Positions 1 through 6,559 of a DNA stretch of 22,591 nt are shown here, piece after piece. Origin of the DNA: Dehalococcoidia bacterium (GTDB taxonomy: Bacteria; Chloroflexota; Dehalococcoidia; Lucifugimonadales; Lucifugimonadaceae). Made by a program: the position numbers and the translations under genes. Location of the stretch: positions 1 to 22,591 of the forward strand of contig JANQEF010000162.1 of the NCBI GenBank assembly GCA_028278465.1. Direction: 5' to 3'. Below the pieces are notes generated by a model, which was not told the DNA's origin, searched no databases, and saw nothing but the letters and a program-made list of their open reading frames with translations. Within the stretch, counting starts at the first letter, position 1. The number at the start of each line of letters is the position of its first letter.

Positions 1-1728
1 CTCCGACGGCTCAACCAGCCCAAGGTCAGCCAGGACGGGCGACTCGATGAGACCCGAGACGGCGTCCACCTCGACCTGTGTCGTCTTTCTGTCGTAGAGC
101 GACGAGAAGTCGGTCTTGTACCGCCTGTTGCGCACCACTTCGGGCAGGATGCCCTTCATCGCCCGGCGCAACACGCGCTTGGTGTAGCCGTGTCTGAACT
201 TGACCTCCGGCGGCACCGATACCAGGAACTCCACCAGCCGGCGGTCCGCAAACGGGTGGCTCGGCACAATCCCGTACTCCGCCGTGGTCACATCGGCCCA
301 GGTGTAACCGGCCAGCCCGCCACGCACCTGGATCCAGCTCTCGACGTCACGAAGATGCAGGCTGCGGAACTTTCGCTCTGCCGTCAGCGGCGAGTTTTCA
401 GTCGACTGAACGGCGTCCGCCGCCCGCTTGCTGAGCCATCTCGCCGGCTTCTCGTTGCCTGCACGCGGCCCGAGCGGGACCAGCGAAGCAGCCGCGACCA
501 TTCCCGCTGTCAACCACGCGCCCTTCGTGAAATATCGCCACTCGCGCCTGACTCCACGCAGGTCGAATCTACGGACGGTGTCAGACAGGAACCCGGCGCC
601 GACGCTGAACGCCTCGTCACCGATCAGTCCCGTCAGCAGCGTCTGCAGTCCGTCTCTCTGGACCGCAGCAAAGAGCCGGCGCTGGCTCTCCTCGTGCGGA
701 GCGATATACGGCTCCGCCCTCTTCAGGCCGAGCGGTGACGATCCCGCTTTAGAGTCATCGAACTCGCCCGACTCGATCATCGTTCCGGGCGTGCCGTGCA
801 TATCCACAGTCGCCCGGATGTAGTCGCTCTCGTCGACCTCGTCCATGCCGGCGTAGACGTTTGAGTAGTAGCGAACCTCCGGCAGTCCGGCGCCCGGCTC
901 ACGCCGCATATGCTCAGCGATCGCCAGGATGGAGGTCGAGTCCATGCCTCCGCTCAGTGAGACCGCCACCGGCTGATCAGTGCGCATCCGCGAGCGGACC
1001 GAATCCTTGAAAAGCTCCAGGAACCGCTCCTCATACTCGCGGAAGTCCTGCAGCCTCAGCAGATCTGACGGATCAGGGTTCCAGTACGTCTCGACACGCT
1101 CTCCCGAGGCCGAGACGGTCATCCGGCATCCGCCGGGCAGCTTCTTGATGCCCTCCAGGAACGTCCTGTCCGCAGGCACCTTCTGCTCATGCAGGTACAT
1201 CGACAGCGAGACGAGATCGACGTCCGCATCGACGACTTCGAGTATCTGCGAGACCTCGGTGGCGGCGATGAACCGCTTGCCGTCGCTGTAGTAGTGCAGC
1301 AGACGGATGCCGAGAGGGTCGCGGGCGCAGAACAGCTGGTTGCGCTGCGAATCCCAGATGGCGAAAGCGAAGTCACCCGCGATCCGGTCGACGCAACTCT
1401 CGTCCCAGAGCCTGTACGCGGCAAGCAGGAGCGCCGAGTCTGGCGCACCTTCGGCATCAATCTCAAGCGCGGCTACAAGTTCATCTCGGTTGTCTATCCG
1501 GCCGTCGAAGGCCACCGCGTACCTGCCGTCACCGGCAACCAGCGGCAGGTCTTCGTTCGCCGCTTCCGGGGTCGTCTTCAGCAGGCATGTGCTGAGGCCG
1601 ACCGCTCCAGAAGTCCATGCACCGATGCCATCGGGCCCGCGGTGGGCGACAGCGTCGGTCATCTTGCGCAGGCGGTCTTCGCCTGCCGGTGCTCCGTCGA
1701 GGTTGAAGATCGCCGCGATCGCGCTCAT
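1..1728 (-). CDS. Asparagine synthetase-like / lasso-cyclase-like ATP-dependent amidotransferase, 3' end beyond window
   Basis: The reading frame is open for 576 codons from the ATG at 1728 to the window edge with no stop, so the C-terminus is missing. The N-terminal domain looks like a class II glutamine amidotransferase (HRGPDG at residues 29-34), followed by an asparagine-synthetase domain with the ATP-pyrophosphatase loop SGGMDS at residues 259-264. Family members adenylate a carboxylate and form an amide; in lasso-peptide clusters (McjC/C protein) the same fold closes the macrolactam ring. The protein begins Met-Ser-Ala-Ile, so the nucleophilic Cys2 needed to release ammonia from glutamine is absent. 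Glutamine-dependent asparagine synthesis is therefore unlikely, and ammonia-dependent or cyclase-like chemistry fits better. The start lies 11 bases after the stop of the B2-type protease gene, so the two are probably co-transcribed. The fold assignment is secure; the substrate is inferred from neighbours only. Confidence 0.85.
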   Translation of the reverse strand, partial: MSAIAAIFNLDGAPAGEDRLRKMTDAVAHRGPDGIGAWTSGAVGLSTCLLKTTPEAANEDLPLVAGDGRYAVAFDGRIDNRDELVAALEIDAEGAPDSALLLAAYRLWDESCVDRIAGDFAFAIWDSQRNQLFCARDPLGIRLLHYYSDGKRFIAATEVSQILEVVDADVDLVSLSMYLHEQKVPADRTFLEGIKKLPGGCRMTVSASGERVETYWNPDPSDLLRLQDFREYEERFLELFKDSVRSRMRTDQPVAVSLSGGMDSTSILAIAEHMRREPGAGLPEVRYYSNVYAGMDEVDESDYIRATVDMHGTPGTMIESGEFDDSKAGSSPLGLKRAEPYIAPHEESQRRLFAAVQRDGLQTLLTGLIGDEAFSVGAGFLSDTVRRFDLRGVRREWRYFTKGAWLTAGMVAAASLVPLGPRAGNEKPARWLSKRAADAVQSTENSPLTAERKFRSLHLRDVESWIQVRGGLAGYTWADVTTAEYGIVPSHPFADRRLVEFLVSVPPEVKFRHGYTKRVLRRAMKGILPEVVRNRRYKTDFSSLYDRKTTQVEVDAVSGLIESPVLADLGLVEPSE

Positions 1729-1739
1729 CTCAGCAACCG

Positions 1740-2261
1740 CTAAACGTGCTCGCCAGCGCCCCGGGGTCCCGTCTTCGAGGTCACCAGCGCCTGCTCGATC
1801 CTCGCCCGGGACGCCTGGTCGTAGTCAGCCGGAGCGGTCAGCGGTGCGAAGTTGGAGATATACGCCGCCGAGTCGTTGATGACCTTGCCGTCGCATTCGA
1901 CCCAGGCGTGTGCGAAGAACTCGTCCTCCCACTGCCTCAGCCCGTAGCGCACCTCCGCCGCGATGCCATCCGCGGCCAGCCACTCTCGCAGGGCTAGCGA
2001 TTGCTGGAGGCAGAACGCCCATGGCCTCGGATACCGGGAAGCACGGCTCACCGCCGCCACCCTCAGCTTGATAAGCGCCCAGTCCTTCTCGGTCGGCTGC
2101 AGCAGAGCATCGCCCCCGCTGCCCACCCGGTCCGAGAACAGCCACTGCTGGCCGCGGGCTCTCTTCATGAGCCGGCGCGCCCTGAAGAGCCAGATGTAGG
2201 CGTAGACGAACCGCATCCAGCTTCCGGGCCCGAGCCGAAGGGTGGAGATAAGCCTAGGCAT
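1740..2261 (-). CDS. Lasso peptide biosynthesis B2-type protein (transglutaminase-like cysteine protease)
   Basis: A 173-residue protein. The core motif contains Cys84 (WAFCLQQSLALREWL), then His118 (FFAHAWVECDGK) and Asp130 (VIND), the Cys-His-Asp triad and spacing of the lasso B2/McjB C-terminal protease domain, which has a transglutaminase-like fold. In lasso biosynthesis this enzyme removes the leader peptide delivered by the RRE protein B1. The N-terminus is basic with a hydrophobic stretch (about residues 17-27) and may sit near the membrane. The ATG at 2261 overlaps the upstream PqqD-like gene by 8 bases, which suggests translational coupling, and the stop is 11 bases before the asparagine-synthetase-like gene. 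No precursor peptide gene is visible nearby, so the peptide it cuts, if any, is unknown. Confidence 0.85.
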   Translation of the reverse strand: MPRLISTLRLGPGSWMRFVYAYIWLFRARRLMKRARGQQWLFSDRVGSGGDALLQPTEKDWALIKLRVAAVSRASRYPRPWAFCLQQSLALREWLAADGIAAEVRYGLRQWEDEFFAHAWVECDGKVINDSAAYISNFAPLTAPADYDQASRARIEQALVTSKTGPRGAGEHV

Positions 2262-2622
2262 GATTCAGTTGCATCAGTCCGTACTCTTCGAACTGCTTTA
2301 GCAGGGACTCGACGTCCGAACGCAATGTCGCTTCGTCCACCTCGTACTCGTCGAGCAGGGTGTCGAAGACCGCATCGAGCGTCGAGCACTCCCTGAGCAG
2401 CGCCCACGTGCGTGCCGCTACCTCGTTCAGCGCGAAGTAGACACCTGTGTCCAGGTTGGCGAGCACCATGTCGTCACCCAGCTCCTGGAGGATGACGTCA
2501 GGCGGTATCGTCACCAGGTCCTGGCCTGGCTGCGGATCAGGCGACTCTGCTCCGGGTAGAGTGTCCACGGGCGTTGTCAATTGCTGGTTTATCAGGGGAG
2601 ATCGGACCTTATCGTCGCTCAC
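2254..2622 (-). CDS. PqqD-like / RiPP recognition element (lasso B1-like) protein
   Basis: I start this gene at the GTG at 2622 (122 residues, overlapping the upstream stop by 14 bases). The frame also stays open to a TTG at 2679 (141 residues), but that start would overlap the upstream gene by 71 bases. The first ~35 residues are Pro/Gln/Asp-rich and probably disordered. Next comes a PqqD-like fold containing DDMVLANLDTGVYFALNEVA and ARTWALL, followed by a helical acidic tail. PqqD-family proteins bind leader peptides and hand them to modifying enzymes; as B1 they partner with the B2 protease. The next gene encodes just such a protease and overlaps by 8 bases, which supports a B1-B2 pair. 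PqqD-like chaperones also recur in exopolysaccharide loci without known peptides. The family call is good; the role here is inferred. Confidence 0.8.
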   Translation of the reverse strand: MSDDKVRSPLINQQLTTPVDTLPGAESPDPQPGQDLVTIPPDVILQELGDDMVLANLDTGVYFALNEVAARTWALLRECSTLDAVFDTLLDEYEVDEATLRSDVESLLKQFEEYGLMQLNHA

Positions 2623-3871
2623 CGGCGTTGCGGCCGATGATCGCAGCGTCAGTTGAAAGGGAATGGAGCCATTTGTCAACCTGCACCTCCTGCCAGAGGC
2701 GACGCGGGTTGAACAGGTAGCTCGAGGTCCTCTGAAGGACCTCGCCGAGCCTCTTGAGCCTGGTCATGCGGCGGGCGCCGGCAGACTCGTGGCCGTAGCG
2801 GTTTTCAAGATACTGGCCCGTGGGGGCGATCCTGCGCAGAACGCTCTTCACCACTGCGACTAGCGTGTACGCAGAGTTGTGCGGCACCAGCTCGGTGGCG
2901 GTCAGAGTGTCCGGCCGCAGCACCCGCTGCGTGATGAACAGCTCCTGCAAACGCCTTGAGTAGCCTGCCGGCTCGAGAGCGGTCATCACGTCCGGCGGCA
3001 GGTCCAGATCGGCCAGCGACTCGGCAGAGGAAAGCGCCGTGAACACCGCTCCGCTCAACCCGTTTTCGCGGACCTCCTGCACAAAGAAGTCCCAGTCGAA
3101 GCTGTCTCCTTCGACCTCGACGTAGCGGACGATGTCGGCCAGTTGTCGAAGGCTGGCGCTGCTGGTGAAGCGGCGATCGAGGAAGAAGTGCACACACAGG
3201 TGCAGCAGCATGTGCTCCGGCGACGGCACGAGCACCTGCGAGCCGAATATCTCCCTGTGGCGAGCGCGCCGCCAGACCGTGTCGATATCGAAATAGAGCG
3301 GACTGTCGCTGGCAACGAAGTGTGTGTGGACCTCGAACGACAGCTCGCGGTCGTGGTTGTGGAGCTTCGGAAGATGCCTGTGCACCTGCCTGGTCTGCTC
3401 CTGCACCGATTCGCTGCCAACAGGCTCGTAGCCTAGCCCCTGGATGATCTCCTGCGCCCTGTCAGCGCTTTCGCTCCTCACGAGGATGTCGATGTCGGAC
3501 ATCTCACGCATGCCGGGCTCGGCGTAGAGCTGGTCGAGGAGTGCGACGCCCTTCAGCGCCATCACGTCGATGCCCTCGGCCTGCAAAGCGCTCACCGCGC
3601 GGCCGAACTCGGAGCGAATGTACAGAGTGCGTACCGCGGTGTGAGTGAAGTGGCCCTTCAGATGGTCGATCTCGCCGTCAGGGACGCTTTCGGCTTCAGC
3701 AGAGTTGCGGAGGCGATGGAAGAGCGGTCCCGTGATGCGGTGCCAGTGGGCGAGTTCGATTACGCGCGCCCAGAAAGTGGGGTCTCCATCGATCGGCACT
3801 CGGGCCTGATCTGCGAGTTCCCCTTGCAGGCTGCAGTTGATCAGTAGCTGCTCTTCCGGCCTTAGCTTCAC
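2609..3871 (-). CDS. Uncharacterised nucleotidyltransferase family protein (NTP_transf_5 type)
   Basis: The frame is open upstream to 4390, but that part runs antisense-style through the preceding surface-protein gene and is not credible. The GTG at 3871 (420 residues, beginning VKLRPEEQLL) fits the usual start of this family, with a GAGGGAA ribosome-site candidate about 12 bases upstream; a GTG at 3898 is the alternative. Residues 105-132 carry the nucleotidyltransferase signature ALKGVALLDQLY followed by MREMSDIDILV, whose Asp-x-Asp pair would bind metal. The family (Pfam NTP_transf_5) has no settled biochemical role. Relatives sit next to lasso-peptide genes with HprK-like kinases (paeninodin-type clusters) and in exopolysaccharide loci beside PqqD-like proteins. 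The stop overlaps the PqqD-like gene, so it leads the four-gene cassette. No kinase gene is present here. Confidence 0.8.
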   Translation of the reverse strand: MKLRPEEQLLINCSLQGELADQARVPIDGDPTFWARVIELAHWHRITGPLFHRLRNSAEAESVPDGEIDHLKGHFTHTAVRTLYIRSEFGRAVSALQAEGIDVMALKGVALLDQLYAEPGMREMSDIDILVRSESADRAQEIIQGLGYEPVGSESVQEQTRQVHRHLPKLHNHDRELSFEVHTHFVASDSPLYFDIDTVWRRARHREIFGSQVLVPSPEHMLLHLCVHFFLDRRFTSSASLRQLADIVRYVEVEGDSFDWDFFVQEVRENGLSGAVFTALSSAESLADLDLPPDVMTALEPAGYSRRLQELFITQRVLRPDTLTATELVPHNSAYTLVAVVKSVLRRIAPTGQYLENRYGHESAGARRMTRLKRLGEVLQRTSSYLFNPRRLWQEVQVDKWLHSLSTDAAIIGRNAGERR

Positions 3872-3934
3872 TTCGGCTGCGTCTTCCCTCTGGTTCACCG
3901 GTCTGGATCTATCTTCCGCGACACACCGGCGTCG

Positions 3935-3954
3935 GTATATAGACCAATTGGGCT
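3935..3954 (-). promoter_or_regulatory. Possible promoter/operator element upstream of the NTase cassette
   Basis: On the minus strand this reads AGCCCAATTGGTCTATATAC, containing the palindrome CCAATTGG and an AT-rich TATATA that could act as a -10 element 60-odd bases before the GTG at 3871. A closely similar string occurs at 9971-9987 upstream of the Wzz-like gene. No well-spaced -35 box is evident, so this is a weak call that rests mainly on the recurrence. Confidence 0.25.
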
Positions 3955-3966
3955 GTGAAGACGAAG

Positions 3967-3981
3967 CAGGCCTCAGGCCTG
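3967..3981 (-). repeat. Inverted repeat over the stop codon of the FN3 protein gene
   Basis: CAGGCC-TCA-GGCCTG on the plus strand is a perfect 6-base inverted repeat with a 3-base loop that spans the TGA stop of the FN3 gene. It could slow ribosomes or form a weak terminator/processing hairpin, but there is no following run of U. Confidence 0.35.
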
Positions 3982-6498
3982 GTTCTGCCTCCGCCAGGCG
4001 CTGAACGCCCCACCGGCGACGGCAACCAGAACAGCGCCGATTCCGAGAACGATCAGTATCAACCCACGGAGGTCTACGCCGCCGCCATCGTCCCCGGGGA
4101 CAGGACCGCCAATCTCCGGGCTCTGGACCGTTGGCTCGGGAAGCGGCACAGGTGTTGCGGTTGGAACGGGGGCAGGCGTGGGCACCGGCGCCTGCGTCGG
4201 CTGCACGACCGGCTCTTCGGTCGGAACTGCGGTCGCAGTCGGCTGAGGCGTCGGGGTGGCCGGCTCCTGCGTCTGCTGTGGCTGAGGCGTCGCGGTTGGC
4301 TCGGGAGTTGCTGTCGGGCTGATCTGGCTCAGCGCCACCATGCCGAACGACGAGAAACCGCTGGCGGCGCCGGTGAAGGTGACAGAGCACCTGGCGGCGC
4401 CTCCCAGGACCTCGCAGGAGGCGGGCAGCGAGTACGGGAGACCGTCGTCGCCGACCTTTGTGATGAAAATCTCCTTGCCGCTCGCCAGCCGGTCGTCGTA
4501 CCAGGCACGGCTGACGGTCAGGGTCACGGAGTTGCTGCCGAGCTGATCGTTGGTGACGCTCTCCTTGTCCACCACCACCACGAAGGCGATATCGGAGACC
4601 AGGTCGTCGATCTGTCCGCCAGCGTCGAGCGCGGCCAGCTGGAAGGCGGCCATGGCTTCGGGGACCTGGGTCAGGTCGCTGACGAACTGCGCGTCAAGCC
4701 CGATTGCGTTCGGCAGTCCCACCATGCCAACGCCGAACTCGGCTCCCACGCTGGTCACCAGGCCGCGGGCGCTCGAGAACGGCACAGGAGACGGCGGCAT
4801 GAACATCAGCTGCGGGTCTTCGATGCGAACATCGACCGAGCTATCACCCGTCGTGAGCAGCGCGTCTCCAACGATCGAGACGTAGTCGTCGATGGCGAGC
4901 GTGGCGGTGCCTGAGCCGTTCGATATGTCGAGCGACAGGTTGCCGATGCTGGAGTTCAGAGAGTCTGGCGACATCGCTCCGGCGCCGATGGGCTCGGCAG
5001 AAAACTCGACCCGCAGCGCGCCGCCGCCATTGCTGATGACTGGCTGCTCGCCGGTGAGAGTCACCTGGGCGCCGAGCGCGGTCGAAAGAGCCTGCCCGAA
5101 GGTGGCGAGCTCAGACGGAGCGGCGTTGAAGAGGGCCGATACCGTCGATCCGCCCGGCGGGTCGCCTGGGGAGTTGACTACGGAGCCTGTGACGGCCTCG
5201 TTGGACCAGTCTGAAGGCGGGCCGTCCTCTGTCGCGTTCCTGGCCATCACCCTGAACCGGTACGCAGTGTTGGGTGAGAGTCCTTCGAACGTCGCGGACG
5301 CCTGCTCGGGTCCGACCTCGATACCTGTTCCCACAGCCGGGTCTGAGGTAATGACGAACCCGGTCAGCGGGCCGGAGCCGGTGTCGGTCGGCGCCTCCCA
5401 TGCCACGTCCACAGATAGCGGCTCTGTGCCGAGCGTTGCCGCAACATTCTGCGGAGCGCCGATCGGCTCCAACGGGTTGACGCCCGCCGTGAGCTGCGAG
5501 CCCTGGCCGGTGCCGATGCTGTTGATGGCGTTGACCTGGAACTGATACAGCTCGGCGGTATCGAGCTCGTGGATCGTGAGCGTGGTCTTGTCGCCATCCA
5601 GGATCACGGTCTGACCGGTCGGGATGATCAGGACCCTGTAGCCGGTGATCAGAGCGCCCCCGTCGTCTGCAGGAGGCTCCCAGCTCACCATCACTCCGCC
5701 GACTATCGGCGTTGCAGTGACGTTCAACGGCACCCCGGGCGTGAACACAGAGGGCGTGGCTGTCGGCTGGGGAGCCGGAGGTGGAGCTCCGCCACCACCG
5801 CCACCTGACGGTGTGGTGGCCGTTGGCTGCGGCGTGGGCGTGGCTGTCGGCTCCGGGGTCGGAGTAGGCGTCTCAGTCGGCTCTGGGGTCGGCGTGGGAG
5901 TTGGCGTGTCGGTCGGCACCGGCGTCGGCGTAGCATCAGGGGTGTCGACGATCTGCAGCGTGCCAAACACATCGAAGTCGTGAGATACGTTCGGTTCGAA
6001 CAGCCTCGTCGGCAGGTTTCCGCCCGTGCTGAACTGCAGAGTTGGGTTGCTCGCCGATTCCCGCGTGACCAGCAGGTTCATCACCAGGCCTTCTGTATCA
6101 AGGCCGACAGTCCCGCTGATGCCGCACACGAACCAGGTCGAGCCATCACCTGCGTCGCGCCCGGAAGCCGAGAAGGCACCGCTGAACAGGCCGTCACACA
6201 GCGTAGTCGGCGTCGCTGGAGCGACGACCGAAACATCGGCGGTGTCGTGCAGCACCGAGACCTGCGCCACGTTGACGTCAGGGTGCGTAAGCCCGCTCAC
6301 ACGGACCTGGACAACCTCGGAGTCGCCGACATTTTCGAGCACGATGTGATCTATCGGCGTGCCGGAGCTGTCAGCGAACTCAAGCGTGAGACCGCCCATC
6401 GCAGACGCGTTGAACGCGGCAGCCGCGGTGACGGCTGCCACGGCCGCGAGAACGACAGCGAGGCTTGAGTACAGGATTCTGTGAGGTTTGGGGTTCAA
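3973..6498 (-). CDS. Secreted Pro/Thr-linker surface protein with two fibronectin III domains and C-terminal membrane anchor
   Basis: An 841-residue protein starting at a TTG at 6498; no ATG/GTG alternative precedes the signal peptide. Residues 1-33 form a signal peptide. Residues 36-185 are a beta-rich domain, possibly cohesin-like, with Cys101 and Cys125. Residues 186-250 are a Thr-Pro linker ending in poly-Gly/Pro. Two FN3 domains follow (about 254-340 and 348-438, with VSWEPP and VAWEAP motifs). Residues 450-640 are an unrecognised domain. Residues 641-724 resemble the PGF-pre-PGF domain (TLTVSRAWYDD, two Cys, SGFSSFGMVAL). A second Pro-rich linker (727-800) is followed by a transmembrane helix (about 810-832) and the basic tail WRRQNQA. 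It is probably a surface-anchored adhesin or polysaccharide-associated scaffold. It lies between the chain-length regulator and the lasso-like cassette. Overall class secure; exact role unknown. Confidence 0.85.
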   Translation of the reverse strand: MNPKPHRILYSSLAVVLAAVAAVTAAAAFNASAMGGLTLEFADSSGTPIDHIVLENVGDSEVVQVRVSGLTHPDVNVAQVSVLHDTADVSVVAPATPTTLCDGLFSGAFSASGRDAGDGSTWFVCGISGTVGLDTEGLVMNLLVTRESASNPTLQFSTGGNLPTRLFEPNVSHDFDVFGTLQIVDTPDATPTPVPTDTPTPTPTPEPTETPTPTPEPTATPTPQPTATTPSGGGGGGAPPPAPQPTATPSVFTPGVPLNVTATPIVGGVMVSWEPPADDGGALITGYRVLIIPTGQTVILDGDKTTLTIHELDTAELYQFQVNAINSIGTGQGSQLTAGVNPLEPIGAPQNVAATLGTEPLSVDVAWEAPTDTGSGPLTGFVITSDPAVGTGIEVGPEQASATFEGLSPNTAYRFRVMARNATEDGPPSDWSNEAVTGSVVNSPGDPPGGSTVSALFNAAPSELATFGQALSTALGAQVTLTGEQPVISNGGGALRVEFSAEPIGAGAMSPDSLNSSIGNLSLDISNGSGTATLAIDDYVSIVGDALLTTGDSSVDVRIEDPQLMFMPPSPVPFSSARGLVTSVGAEFGVGMVGLPNAIGLDAQFVSDLTQVPEAMAAFQLAALDAGGQIDDLVSDIAFVVVVDKESVTNDQLGSNSVTLTVSRAWYDDRLASGKEIFITKVGDDGLPYSLPASCEVLGGAARCSVTFTGAASGFSSFGMVALSQISPTATPEPTATPQPQQTQEPATPTPQPTATAVPTEEPVVQPTQAPVPTPAPVPTATPVPLPEPTVQSPEIGGPVPGDDGGGVDLRGLILIVLGIGAVLVAVAGGAFSAWRRQNQA
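4111..4320 (-). repeat. Low-complexity Pro/Thr/Ala coding repeat (C-terminal linker)
   Basis: Degenerate short in-frame repeats encode a P-T-A/E-rich linker at residues 727-796 of the FN3 protein. Such linkers act as extended, often glycosylated, spacers that push domains away from the membrane. The base-level repeats are also a likely site of length variation and assembly error. Confidence 0.7.
5749..5943 (-). repeat. Low-complexity Thr-Pro coding repeat (N-terminal linker)
   Basis: In-frame degenerate repeats encode TPTPTPEPTE-type units at residues 186-250 of the FN3 protein, ending in a run of six glycines and prolines. The unit style is common in Chloroflexota surface proteins. Confidence 0.7.
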
Positions 6499-6559
6499 GG
6501 GATATCGGTTTCCTGGGTTCGACCCTGCGGCGCCGGTTCAGGCAGCCACATGCCGGCAG

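Noticed and set aside
3872..4390. N-terminal extension of the nucleotidyltransferase to a start at 4390
   Set aside because: It would overlap the FN3 gene by over 400 bases in another frame. The extra residues are Arg/Ala/Asp low-complexity, and family homology begins at the GTG at 3871.
3955..4914. 319-codon open frame on the plus strand
   Set aside because: Antisense to the FN3 protein gene; the Arg/Gly/His-rich product reflects the Pro/Thr linker repeats read backwards.
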